DNA of 64,000 nucleotides from Myotis daubentonii (taxonomy: Eukaryota > Chordata > Mammalia > Chiroptera > Vespertilionidae), in NCBI RefSeq assembly GCF_963259705.1, contig NC_081842.1, positions 91,502,433-91,566,432 of the forward strand, read 5' to 3'. The position numbers and the translations under genes were made by a program. Numbering within the stretch: position 1 is the first letter of the stretch; each line of letters begins with the position of its first letter. Shown in pieces: positions 33,861 to 43,400 of this stretch. The notes under the pieces were generated by a model, which searched no databases, had not been told where the DNA came from, and worked only from the letters and a program-made list of their open reading frames with translations.

Positions 33861-34239
33861 ACTTCCCAGAGTGCTCAAATATTCAAAAGGAATATTTGAG
33901 ATGATTAATCCTGGAAAGGTACTACACAAGCTTATATTCTATGTAGAAGTTAAAGAAACCCATTATCCACAAAATATAGAAAAAATACAGAGAGATAGAT
34001 AAATCACATGCAAAAGAGAGTCACAGAATGGAGAACATTGCCACATATTGTGTCCCTACCAGGCATGATGCACTGTGGATAGGGTTTACATGTGATAACA
34101 TTGTAATTTTAGACATAAATTAGCGGCCCATACATAGTCAGCAGGTAAGTAGCAGGTTGAACACACTCCTGTCTGTTTGATGCGGCAGTTACCACCTTAA
34201 TAGAAGAGTAAACGATTAGATACCAAATTAACCTTAAAA
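33861..34239. other. Short unassigned interval
   Basis: AT-rich, no features seen. Confidence 0.45.
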
Positions 34240-34475
34240 AACGCAATTCAGACAAGTATCACATGATCACACTCATATGTGGAATCTAAAAAACAAAATA
34301 AAATGATGAACAAAATAGATCCAGAGACATAGAACATGGAACAGACTGATCAATCTCAGAAGGAAGGCAGTGGTGAGTGGGTGGGAAGAGATTAACCTAA
34401 GAATTCTATAACGTTTTTAGGATTTTTACCATAATTGTAATGATATGTTGATATCACTTGTAAAATAAAATTCAG
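34240..34475 (+). mobile_element. LINE-1 3' UTR fragment
   Basis: AGTATCACATGATCACACTCATATGTGGAATCTAAAAAAC, GATGAACAAAATAGATCCAGAGACATAGA and TGGAACAGACTGATCAATCTCAGAAGGAAGG follow the order of the L1 3' UTR (landmarks with mismatches). It is a truncated copy lacking ORF2. Confidence 0.75.
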
Positions 34476-34657
34476 GTAGTGCCTTGAACTCCTTAAATTC
34501 AAAAGTTTTTCAGTTTTCCTCATTATTAGTAAATATTTCTGATTTTTGTGGTCTACATATAATAAACAGTCCCAGATTTCATTTAAATAATTAGTTTTAC
34601 TATAAGGACAAAATACAGCATAATTTTTACAAATATAAATTTTATTTTATAATAGGA

Positions 34658-34962
34658 CTAGAGGCCCGTTGCAGGAAGATTCTGGCAGGAACAGGGCTTC
34701 CTGCGGGCGGAGCGAAGCAGAGCAGGGAGAGAAACCCACCGAGGCGGCTTTGCTCCGCCCCCGCCGCCCCGCTTGCTTCTCAGCAGCTTCCCTCCCTTCT
34801 GCAGCGCTCGGCTTCCTTCTACCTTGTCTTCAGTCTTCCCTCAGCATCTGTGTATGCAAATTAACTACCATCGTTGTTGGGCTTATTTGCATACTCATCT
34901 GATTGGCTGGTGGGCATAGCGGAGTGACACCAGTTTGCATGTTTCTCTTTTATTAGTGTAGA
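34658..34962 (-). mobile_element. Short Helitron with the CCAAT/octamer 5' module
   Basis: Left edge CTAGAGGCCCGTTGCAGGAA, the 3' end, with a reduced hairpin. Right edge TTTCTCTTTTATTAGTGTAGA before T is the reverse-complement 5' end. Near the 5' end, on the minus strand, it has CCAATCAG (34899-34906) and ATGCAAAT (34885-34892), like the 5' unit at 7851. Its GC-rich body (34690-34850) differs, showing reuse of one 5' end with another interior. Confidence 0.88.
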
Positions 34963-37900
34963 TAATAGTCTTATGAACTACTCCAAGATTTCTTAATATA
35001 GAACCAAAAAACTTGAACAAAGTGATATATGGATAGGATAAGTTTATCTAATATGAGTAGCGATATCAGAAGTGAACAAGTATGGGAGTAATCTGAAGAT
35101 TTTAAATTCAAACATACAATTAAAACTTTTCTGTATTTGAATGTGCCATCAGCATGAAAAAACACCATTAATGATGACATATTTATACATATATATGATA
35201 TTGTAAATACATATATTTCATATATGTGTTTATACTCAAGGAGAAAGAAAACTGAGGTAACATTAAATTCATTATGATTTTTATTTTGATATTTCTACTG
35301 ATAATTCTGAACTGAGGCATTAATAACTGTGACAATATGATGTATAATTTCGCTGATTTATATGATAATTGAACCTGTATCTTTAAATTTGCCTGACTTG
35401 AAGATATCATTTGGCTTTTGTGAATGCCTACTTCCCTTTTAGCACTTAAATCACTCTGACACATCATCAAGACAGAAAGGATGTAAGTTTTCTAAGGTTT
35501 TGACCAAGCGTGAATCCATGGTTTGCTAAAGTGACCATACATTGAAATGTTCACATAAAATAGAAGGCAAGAGGCATATAATAAAATTTATGAAGGTAGC
35601 TATTTTCCGAACAATGTTATATATTAGATCATTAGGAACAGACTAATGAGGAAGCTTGCAATCAAGTTAATTGATTCACTTTACTTCACATTCCCTTTAC
35701 AGGCATTTAAAAGTCTTTCCACCATTTCCCAAAAAGTATGGTGTTTGTTTGGGATATTTTAAAATTTCTCTCTTGATTGTCCAATAATTCCAATTACGCC
35801 TCAATTCTTTTAGCAATATCCTGTTCTAAAATTTTTATTTTTGTTGCCAACAGTGTATCAAAGAGTCAAAATGCATTGTATGCCTTCTTCAACATTCTTC
35901 ATTCTTGGATTTATATGACTGTACAACTTCTATTATTATGATGATGGTCATTTTGAGTCCATGACTTACTGTATTCTCTAAAAGGTTATTATTTGGGAAA
36001 AAGTACAACTTTATATAAAAATATAAATAAAATTTGGAAATATTTTAAATAAGGTGATGGTCCACTTTAGCCTTGGGCTATTACTGTATAATACACTATT
36101 TTGGTCTTTATAGCACAAAAATGGGAGAAAAGGAGCTACAGAAATTAAAATTGTGTGCCCTAAAAATAGTGATGATGCTGCTATTCTGCAAAGGATCCCA
36201 GCTTTTATATGTAAATATCTGTAGCACAAAAAAATAAAATAAAATAGTGTAGTATGCACGTGCATTAAAACTGCTTTATTTTATTAAATTTTGAAATTAG
36301 ATAGCTGCATATATTTATATTTCTCCTGTTACATAGAAATGTCTAGATTTACAAAATATAGTTCTCATTAAGAATTGTTTTATTTTTTCTTTTGGGGAAT
36401 AAAACTTAAATTATACCTAAAAATTTAATTTAAACAAAACCCATTTGGAATTACTGTATTTTCTTAGTTATCAATAACACAAAATAACCATTAAACAGAA
36501 ATCCACTGTGGTGAAATCAGACCATCTAGAACATTATTTTTTTATAATGCAAATGACATCCTTAACATTTCTGTGTTATGTTAGTTATGTTATGTTGGAA
36601 CTGCAGCGTGCCTAAAGTTTATTTTGAAAACCCTACAGTAAGAGTAAAGGTGAAAGAAAGCCTTTGACAGGAAAGAAAAACAAGTTTGCAAATAGCATTA
36701 GGTGGTGCCTTACATGCACTTCCATAAGCTCCAGGGGGGAAAAAATGGCTATATCTTTCCTAATAGATGATAAAGGCTCATTTGGAGAAAAAAGAAATAA
36801 TGAAGCATCACAGAGAATGCCTATTCACTAGGTTCTTGTGAATGAAAACTATGAATGTAAAATTGGGAGACAGTTTCTGGGCCTTCTGGAGATAAGAAAT
36901 CTGCATATGAATGCTCTTTGTTTCAATGATTCCTGTAAGGCTTTGCATTGATGATGTAATGCTACAAAAGTGTCCTTACCCAGCTTTATATATGACTACA
37001 TGAATGTATTATACAGGACGCTATGTTAATCCCAGATTGAGCATCTTCCTTTTGCGCTTGTTAGCGCTGAAAAGCTGGTGGATGATCCCAAATCGCAATC
37101 ATTACCTTTTAGCTGTGGCAGGAACAGTTTATTTGTATTAATACCATGTGGTTCAATATGATTTGCTTTCTGAGATATCCAAAAAACAAAAGAATTGTTA
37201 TTGCTTGACTACTAAATATGGGCTTGTTGTTCTTTTCCTTTCTACAAGACCACTTTTAAAAATAGGATCATTTAAAGAATGGCAGCGGAACAAAGAGCTA
37301 AAAATGCTTGGAGAGTATCTACCAGGCATTTATCCCTTACTAAATAAAAACCATATTTCTATACATATTTCATAAAATATTTGATGCACATAAATCTGCA
37401 TTTAAAAATTAAACAGTGAAAACAGTCAAGCCAGCAAAAGTTGTAAAAGCAGTTATTTTTCTTGTTAGTGCTGTGTGTACCAAACATGAAGCTCAGATTT
37501 TACTTCCATAAAATAGTGAATAACACATCACATGGTGTTAAAAAGCTTAATTGTGCTTTACTATAGAATGGTATTTCCTATGTAATTTTGCTTATTATTA
37601 ACTTTTATTAAAAATAAAATTATTTTATATTAACACAACTGTAGCATAGCAATTGGCAAAAAATTAATTACATAATTTTGTGTCAAAATTAAATTAAATA
37701 TTTAATCTTATTTGTAAGTGAGTAATGCATTTTAAAATGTTCAAATTTTATGAAAATATATCTAATAAGAGATTACTAGATCATCTTACATTGGAAATTT
37801 AGGAGCTAGTTAAAGAAACAATAACTAATGTATACTTGTAAAGTAAATTATTGGAGACTTTATAGTTTAATTTAGAAATATATAATCATTACCATCGTAA

Positions 37901-38138
37901 AATAAATCACTTATGATTGTTAGGGCAGTGCAGAAAATGACAAGGACTAAACAACTTAGTACCTGAACATAACAATGATGATAGGGCTATATGGAAAAAA
38001 GAGATATCTGAAAATAATATTGGTCTCCAAGACCATTTTTAGTAGTCAGAGAAAAACTGAGAGCTTCTCTCTAAGTATCTCTTACTACTAAAACCTTAGG
38101 CACTCTTTCCAATAAAAGAAGTTTCTATTATAATAAAA
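34963..38138. other. Repeat-poor AT-rich stretch
   Basis: About 3.2 kb without a recognisable transposon, in contrast to its flanks. No coding exon is recognised. At 36880-37140 the sequence is rich in homeobox/octamer-like words (CTGCATATGAATG, TTTGCATTGATGATGTAATG), which makes it a candidate conserved non-coding element. Confidence 0.4.
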
Positions 38139-38556
38139 CTAGTGGCCCGGTGCACAAAATTCATTCATGGTGTATGTGTGTGTGTGTGGGGGGGGGGGGT
38201 TCTCTCAGCCCAGCCTGCACCCTCTCCAATCGGGGATCCCTTGGGGGATGTCCAACTGCCGGTTTAGGACATCCCTCTCGCAATCTGGGATCACTGGTTC
38301 CTAACAGTTCACCTGCCTACCTGCCTGATCACCTCTAAGTGCCTCTGCCTGCCTGATCACCCCTAACTGCCCTCCCCTGCTTGCCTGACCTTGATCCCAA
38401 CTGCCCTTGCCTGCCAGCCTGATAACCCCTGAATGCCTCTGCCTTGGCCCTCACCACCATGGCTTTGTCTGGAAGGAAGTTGGACCTGAAGATGGCCGGT
38501 CAACCTGGTCTAATTAGCATATTACCCTTTTATTGGTATAGATAGATTATATAGGA
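38139..38556 (-). mobile_element. Non-autonomous Helitron
   Basis: Left edge CTAGTGGCCCGGTGCACAAA. Right edge CCCTTTTATTGGTATAGATA, continuing to TTATATAGGA before T. The 5' end could also be set at 38542, but 38556 gives the better TCCTATATAAT match. A GT/G run sits at 38168-38200. The interior has repeated CTGCCTGCCTGATCACC-type words (about 38306-38440). No CTCF-like pair is present. Confidence 0.85.
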
Positions 38557-39156
38557 TAGAATTGCTTAAATGGGGGAGGAAGCCTTTTTCAGCAGGAGGA
38601 GATGCTCTTGGCAGACAAAAATACATAATTCCTATATCTGGACTGATAGCCAGCAATATGTACTATACATACAAACCGGTCATTAAAAAATTGAACCGCT
38701 TTCTTACACCTTACACCAAACAGCTGTTGCCCTTAAAACCCCTCCTCAGCCCCCACCTTAGGTTCTGCCTTCACAGTTCACCCAGATTTGGTTCTGATTG
38801 GTCAGTTTCTAGGCGAGTCAGTATCTCCAGGCCTATGTCTGGGCCTGATCAGAGAGGCAGGGCTGATCAGCAGCCCCAGCGGCTGCTGGTAAGGCCTGGA
38901 GAGAAAGAGAAACATGGCTGCTGGCCTGGAGAGAAAAAGAGAGGCAAGGGCTGATCAACAGCTGCCACAGAGGCTGCAGATCAGACCCTGCGTCTCTCTC
39001 CGGTCCTCTCTCTGAGCCTGATCCGCAGCCCCCTTGTTAGTCAGTGCTAGGTTGCGGCGACCCAGCATTGACTGCAGGACTGACTTCTGATGTTCAGTCA
39101 TCCATTCGATTGTTTTGAACATTACAGACCCTGGCATATATATATATATATATATA
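38557..39156. other. GC-rich interval between Helitrons, origin unclear
   Basis: Between 38760 and 39080 the sequence is GC-rich, with a GATTGGTCAG CCAAT-type word and a direct repeat of GGCCTGGAGAGAAA (about 38896 and 38923). Just before the TATA run, GTTCAGTCATCCATTCGATTG resembles subterminal sequence of other Helitrons here. It may therefore be a Helitron remnant into which the element at 39157 inserted. A frame of 130 codons (38562-38954) has no recognisable domain. Confidence 0.35.
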
Positions 39157-39841
39157 CTAGAGGCCTGGAGCACAAAAATTTGTGCACTCGGGGAGGAGGG
39201 TGGGGGGTCCCTCAGCCCGGCCTGTGCCCTCTGGCAGTCTGGGACCCCTCAGGAGATAACAACATGCTGGCTTAGGCCTGCTCCCGGGTGGCAGAGGGCA
39301 GGCCCAATCCCTAGGTGCAGCCCCTGGCCGGGCTCAGAGCAGGGCTGATTGGGGAGTTGGGGAGCCGCCCCCTGTCATGCACAGAGCAGGGTGGATCAGG
39401 AGGTTGTGATGCCACCCTCAGTCACGCTCAGGGTAGGGCCGATCGGGGGGTTGGGACGCCACCATTCTCACACTCAGGGCAGGGCAGATGGGGTGGTATG
39501 GCTCTACCCCATCACACACAGAGCAGGGCCCGTCGGGGGGGGGGGGAGGTTGGGGCGCTGCACCCTGTCACACACAGAGCCGCAGGGCGATCAGGGGGTT
39601 GGGGAGCTCCCCCCTATCAGGCACAGAGCAGGGCTGATTAGGGGGTTGGGGCGCCTTCCCCTGTCACGAACAGAGCAGGGCGGATAGGGAGGTTGTGGCC
39701 ACGCCCCCTGTCACACACAGAGCCGCAGGGCGATCAGGGGGTTTGGGCGCTGCCCTCTGTCACACTGATCCCGGTGCCAGGAGGCCTCCGGCTCCACTGA
39801 TCCCAGTGCTGGGAGGCATATTACCCTTTTACTATATAGGA
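39157..39841 (-). mobile_element. Minisatellite-bearing Helitron, 3' unit of composite copy A
   Basis: Left edge CTAGAGGCCTGGAGCACAAA with hairpin GCACAAAAATTTGTGC. Right edge TATTACCCTTTTACTATATAGGA. Between about 39330 and 39750 roughly eight imperfect units of about 50 bp repeat (each with GGGGGTTGGGG and CACACAGAGCAGGGC-type words). Because unit length is near a multiple of three, long repetitive frames of up to 112 codons run through it; they are not genes. It is directly joined at 39841/39842 to the next Helitron. Confidence 0.88.
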
Positions 39842-40475
39842 TAGAGGCCTGGTGCATGGGTGGGGCCCGGCTGGTTTGCCCTGATGGGTGTCCTGGATCA
39901 GGGTGGGAGTCCCCACTGGGGTGCCTGGCCAGCCTGGATGAGGGGATGATGGCTGTTTGCAGCTGGTCACACACCCTTCAGGGTGGGGGTCCCCACTGGG
40001 GTGCCTGGCCACTCTGGGTGAGGGGCTGAGGGCTGTTTTCAGGCTGGAGGGTGACTGAAGCTTCCAACTGCTCCTTTTTTCTTTTTTTTTTTATTCTGGG
40101 CTAGCTTTAGCTCTGGCTCCAGCTCTGAGGCCTCTGCTGCTTAAAGCAGGTATCTGGTTTGTTTGTGTTCTATAATCGAAACACTGTATCAACTCCAGCT
40201 CTGAGATTCCGGCTGGCTGAAAGCAGGTTTCTGGGGTTTTGTTTAGCTTCTATATTTGTAACAATGTTTCAAACTGCAAGCTCAGAGGCCGGCAAGGCAG
40301 GCGGGGAACGTTGGTTTCTTCCGTCACTGAAGCAAGCAAACCTCATGTTAGTTTCAAGCTGCCTGGCTGCCGGCCGCCATCTTGGCTGGCAGTTAATTTG
40401 CATATCTCGCTGATTAGCCATTGGGAAGGGTAGCGGACGTATGGCTAATTACCATGTTTCTCTTTTATTAGATAG

Positions 40476-40479
<4 letters not shown>
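39842..40479 (-). mobile_element. Helitron with CCAAT-like/octamer/YY1 module, 5' unit of composite copy A
   Basis: On the minus strand it runs from TCTCCTATCTAATAAAAGAG (ending at 40479) to CCATGCACCAGGCCTCTA at 39842, where it lacks the final G of CTAG and continues into the TCCTATATAG start of the neighbour. It holds GCCGCCATCTTG (40373-40384, a YY1-type site on the minus strand) and ATTTGCAT (40396-40403). At least two copies of a unit of about 80 bp with the AAGCAGGTATCTGG and CTGAGGCC words are present. It is the same family as 7851-8355 and 40780-41464. Confidence 0.9.

Positions 40480-40538
<59 letters not shown>
40480..40538. repeat. (AT)n microsatellite
   Basis: About 29 AT units abut the 5' end of the Helitron at 40479. 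It lies within the roughly 300-bp spacer between the two inverted composite Helitrons. Confidence 0.95.
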
Positions 40539-40540
<2 letters not shown>

Positions 40541-40779
40541 CATGATACAGGGATATTGTAAATGAACCTCAACTAGTAATCACTAAACACATGGCAACAA
40601 TCTTCAATTACTTTTGACCATTGCTAGATGCAGTGGCTAATCTCTAGGTAAAGAGATCTTGGATCTATTAATGCTCCTAAGATGTCCTCTAGCTTCATAA
40701 ACAGAAGCAATACTAAGAGTCTTAGATTTCATTTCCCAAGGAGTTATTTATTGGTGCATCTTACATGAAACATATACAA

Positions 40780-41464
40780 TCCTATTTAATAATAGACAAG
40801 CATGGTAATTAACCATAACTTTGCTACCCTTCCCATTGGCTAATCAGGGCAATATGCAAATTAACTGCCAACCAACATGGCAGCTGAAGCGAACAGGAGG
40901 CTTGCTTGCTCCAGTGATGGAGGAAGCGAAGGTTCCCCGCCTGCTGCTGCCAGGCTCTGAGCTGCACTCTAAGAAACATTGTTGCAATTATAGAAGCTAA
41001 ACAATCCCCAGAAACCTGCTATCAGCCAGCTTCGGCCTCAGAGCTTAGAGCAGCAGTGATGGCAACAATGTTTCAATTATAAAACCCAAACAAACCAAGA
41101 TACCTGCTTTCAGCAGCCGAGGTCTCAGAGCTGGAGCCGAGCGTCAGAGCTAAGGTCGGCTCTCAGTTCCAGTGACAGCCATAGAAGGTAAATAAATCCC
41201 AGAATAAAAAACAAACAAACAAACAAAAATCAGAAAAAAAGGAGAGCTTCAGTCACCCACCAGCCTGAAAATGGCCCTCAGCCTCTCACCCAGACTGGCC
41301 AGGCACCCCAGTGGGGACCCCCACCCTGAAGGGGGTGTGACCAGCTGCAAACAGCCATCATCCCCTCATCCAGGCTGGCCAGGAACCCAAGCAGTACCCC
41401 CACCCTGATCCAGGACACCCTTCAGGGCAAACCAGCCAGCCTCCACCCATGCACCAGGCCTCTA
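40780..41464 (+). mobile_element. Helitron with octamer/YY1-like module, 5' unit of composite copy B
   Basis: It starts TCCTATTTAATAATAGAC after A and has ATATGCAAATTAACTGCC followed by a weakened YY1-like AACATGGCAGC. It then has two to three copies of a unit of about 90 bp (starts near 40976 and 41065) with the CAATTATA and CCTGCTTTCAGC words. It ends GCACCAGGCCTCTA at 41464 without the G of CTAG and runs into TCCTAATAGTAAAAGG. It is the inverted counterpart of 39842-40479, with many point differences. Confidence 0.88.
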
Positions 41465-42334
41465 TCCTAATAGTAAAAGGGTAATATGCCTCCCAGCACC
41501 AGGATCAGCGGAACCACGAGGCCTCCCAGCACTGGGATCAGCAGAGCCACGAGGCCTCCTGGCCCCTGGAGCAACGTGACAGGGGGTAGCGCCCAAACCC
41601 CCTTATCGCCCTGCTGCTCTGTGTGTGACAGGGGGTGGGGCCACAACCTCCCTATCTGCCCTGCTCTGTTCATGACAGGGGAAGGCACCCCAACCCCCTG
41701 ATAGGCCCTGCTCTGTGCCTGATAGGGGGGAGCTCCCCAACTCCCTGATCAGCCCTGCTCTGTGTGTGAGGGGGTGGAGCCGCAACCTCCCATTGGCCCT
41801 GCCCTGAGTTTGACAGGGGGGAGTGCCCCAACACCCTGATCCACTCTGCTCTGTGTGTGACAGGGGGCGGTGCCCCAACTCCCCTATAGGCCCTACTCTG
41901 TGCGTGACGGGGGGCAGTTTCGTAACCCCCTGATTGGCTGGCTCTGTAAGTGACATGGGTGGCGCCACAACCCCCTGATCTGCCCTGCTCTGTGCATGAC
42001 AGGGGGTTGTGCCGCAATCTCCCCACGGCCCTGCCTTGAGTGTGACAGGGGCGGCGCCCCAACCCCCCAATCGTCCCTACCCTGAGCATGACTGGGGGTG
42101 GCATCGCAACCTCCCCATTGGCCCTGCCTTGAGTGTGACAGGGGGAGGCTCCCCAACTCCCCAATGGGCCTTGCTCTGAGCCCGACCAGGGGCTGTGGGG
42201 CAGGCACCTAGGTATTGGGCCTGCCCTCTGCCAGCAGGTCATTATCTCCCGAGGGGTCCCAGACTGTGAGAGAGCACAAGTGTGGCTGAGGGACAACCCC
42301 CCCCCCCCCCCGCCCCCCGGCCAGTGCACAATAG
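41465..42334 (+). mobile_element. Minisatellite-bearing Helitron, 3' unit of composite copy B
   Basis: From TCCTAATAGTAAAAGGGTAA to a damaged 3' end: GTGCACAA at 42325-42332 passes straight into TAGT, so half of the hairpin and part of the terminus are deleted. A C run at 42298-42311 precedes it. Roughly twelve imperfect units of about 50 bp (41580-42200) contain CAGGGGG and CCCTGCTCTGTG words. A 219-codon minus-strand frame (41670-42329) is produced by these repeats and is not a gene. Confidence 0.86.
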
Positions 42335-42440
42335 TATATTATAAAATTGGTAAAATTCATATCTATTTCAATAGATCTTTTGTATATTTTTTTTCTTTCT
42401 CAGTGGCTAGGATCAAAATTCCTATTTTAAAATCCTGGAT
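42335..42440. other. AT-rich gap before the retrocopy
   Basis: No feature seen; it carries no ubiquitin-like coding sequence. Confidence 0.5.
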
Positions 42441-42677
42441 ACTAAGAAAAGAAAGAAGTCTTATACCACACTCAAGATGAATAAACATAAGAAAAAGGGT
42501 AAGTGGATTGTCCTTAAATATTATAAAGTGGATGTGAATGGCAAAACCAGTCACCTTCACTGGGCATGCCCTGCCCGTGAAGCTTGTGCTGGAGTTTTTG
42601 TGGCCGGCCAGTTTGACAGAAATTATTGTGGCAAATGGTGTCTGATCTATTGCTTCAACAAGCATGAAACCAAGTAA
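42441..42677 (+). pseudogene. RPS27A: 5'-truncated retrocopy of ribosomal protein S27a (C-terminal part of the ubiquitin-S27a fusion)
   Basis: The parent gene encodes ubiquitin fused to the 40S protein S27a; after cleavage S27a joins the small ribosomal subunit. Here only the S27a part remains: 78 codons open to a TAA, starting at KKRKKSYTT and containing [27 protein letters not shown] and YCFNKHETK. There is no intron, frameshift or internal stop. The ubiquitin part is absent upstream, consistent with 5' truncation during L1-mediated copying. One lysine codon of the basic run is missing, and one of the zinc-binding cysteines has moved (CPAREAC where CPSDEC is usual), so a working zinc site is doubtful. 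No poly-A tail or target-site duplication is evident, suggesting age. The first ATG in frame is at 42477. Confidence 0.85.
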
Positions 42678-42734
42678 TTTGAGAACCAACAATGACAACA
42701 ACAAAATTCTGGCTGCAGCACTGATGTGAACAAG

Positions 42735-42880
42735 GTAACTTCTTATTGTCTTCATTTTCTTCATATTGGGAAGGATAATCATTGAACCTGCCCCATAGGA
42801 GTTGTGTGATGATTAAATGAGATCATTCACCGAGAGCATCAGAAGAGGAATTGCCACATAGTAGCTGCTTCAACACTTCT
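42735..42880 (+). mobile_element. MIR-type SINE fragment
   Basis: TCTTCATTTTCTTCATATTGGGA, CCCCATAGGAGTTGTGTGATG, ATTAAATGAGATCATTCACC and GCCACATAGTAGCTGCTTCA match the 3' half of the MIR consensus in order. Confidence 0.75.
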
Positions 42881-42904
42881 TTAAACCTAGAGAATCTTGA
42901 CATT

Positions 42905-43400
42905 TCCCCCCTGTAGTTAAATGACTTTATAGTAGCATAGTTTTAGATTTACAGCAAAGTTTCAAAGTTCCCAGAGAGTTCCCATATACCATGTAACCAG
43001 TTTTCACCTATTGTTAACATCTTACGTCAATGTAGTATGTCACCACTATTGATACATTATTAGCCGAACTCCATACAACATTCAGATCTCTCATTAGTTT
43101 TTTCCCGAATGTCCTTTTTATGTTCCACCATCCCATCTATGATATCATATTGCATTTACTCATTATATGACCTTAGGTTCCTCTGGTTTGTGACAGTTTC
43201 TCAGACTTCCCAGCAAATTTGAGTTTCACAGCAAAATTGAGGGGAAAGTACAGAGATTTCCCATTTACTTCCTGTTTCTACACAAGCTAAGTCTCCTCAT
43301 TATCAACATTCCCCCCACCAGAGCGGTATATTTGTTACAACTGATGAAAATCTTGGCTTCTTCTTCTAACAGGTACACCAGGCCACAGTTTTTTTTAAAT
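42905..43400. repeat. Ancient LINE-like interspersed repeat, partly duplicated
   Basis: TTTAGATTTACAGCAAAGTTTC, AGAGAGTTCCCATATACCATG, CCTATTGTTAACATCTTACG and GTGACAGTTTCTCAGAC correspond to a well-known mammalian repeat, probably a part of an old L1 subfamily. A second, more diverged version of the same words follows at 43210-43345 (TTTCACAGCAAAATTGAGGG and on). The family is not certain. Confidence 0.5.

Noticed and set aside
41670..42329. 219-codon open frame on the minus strand
   Set aside because: It runs through the Helitron minisatellite. The protein is a set of near-repeats of about 17 residues caused by the repeat unit, and an equally long frame exists in another phase (41603-42070).
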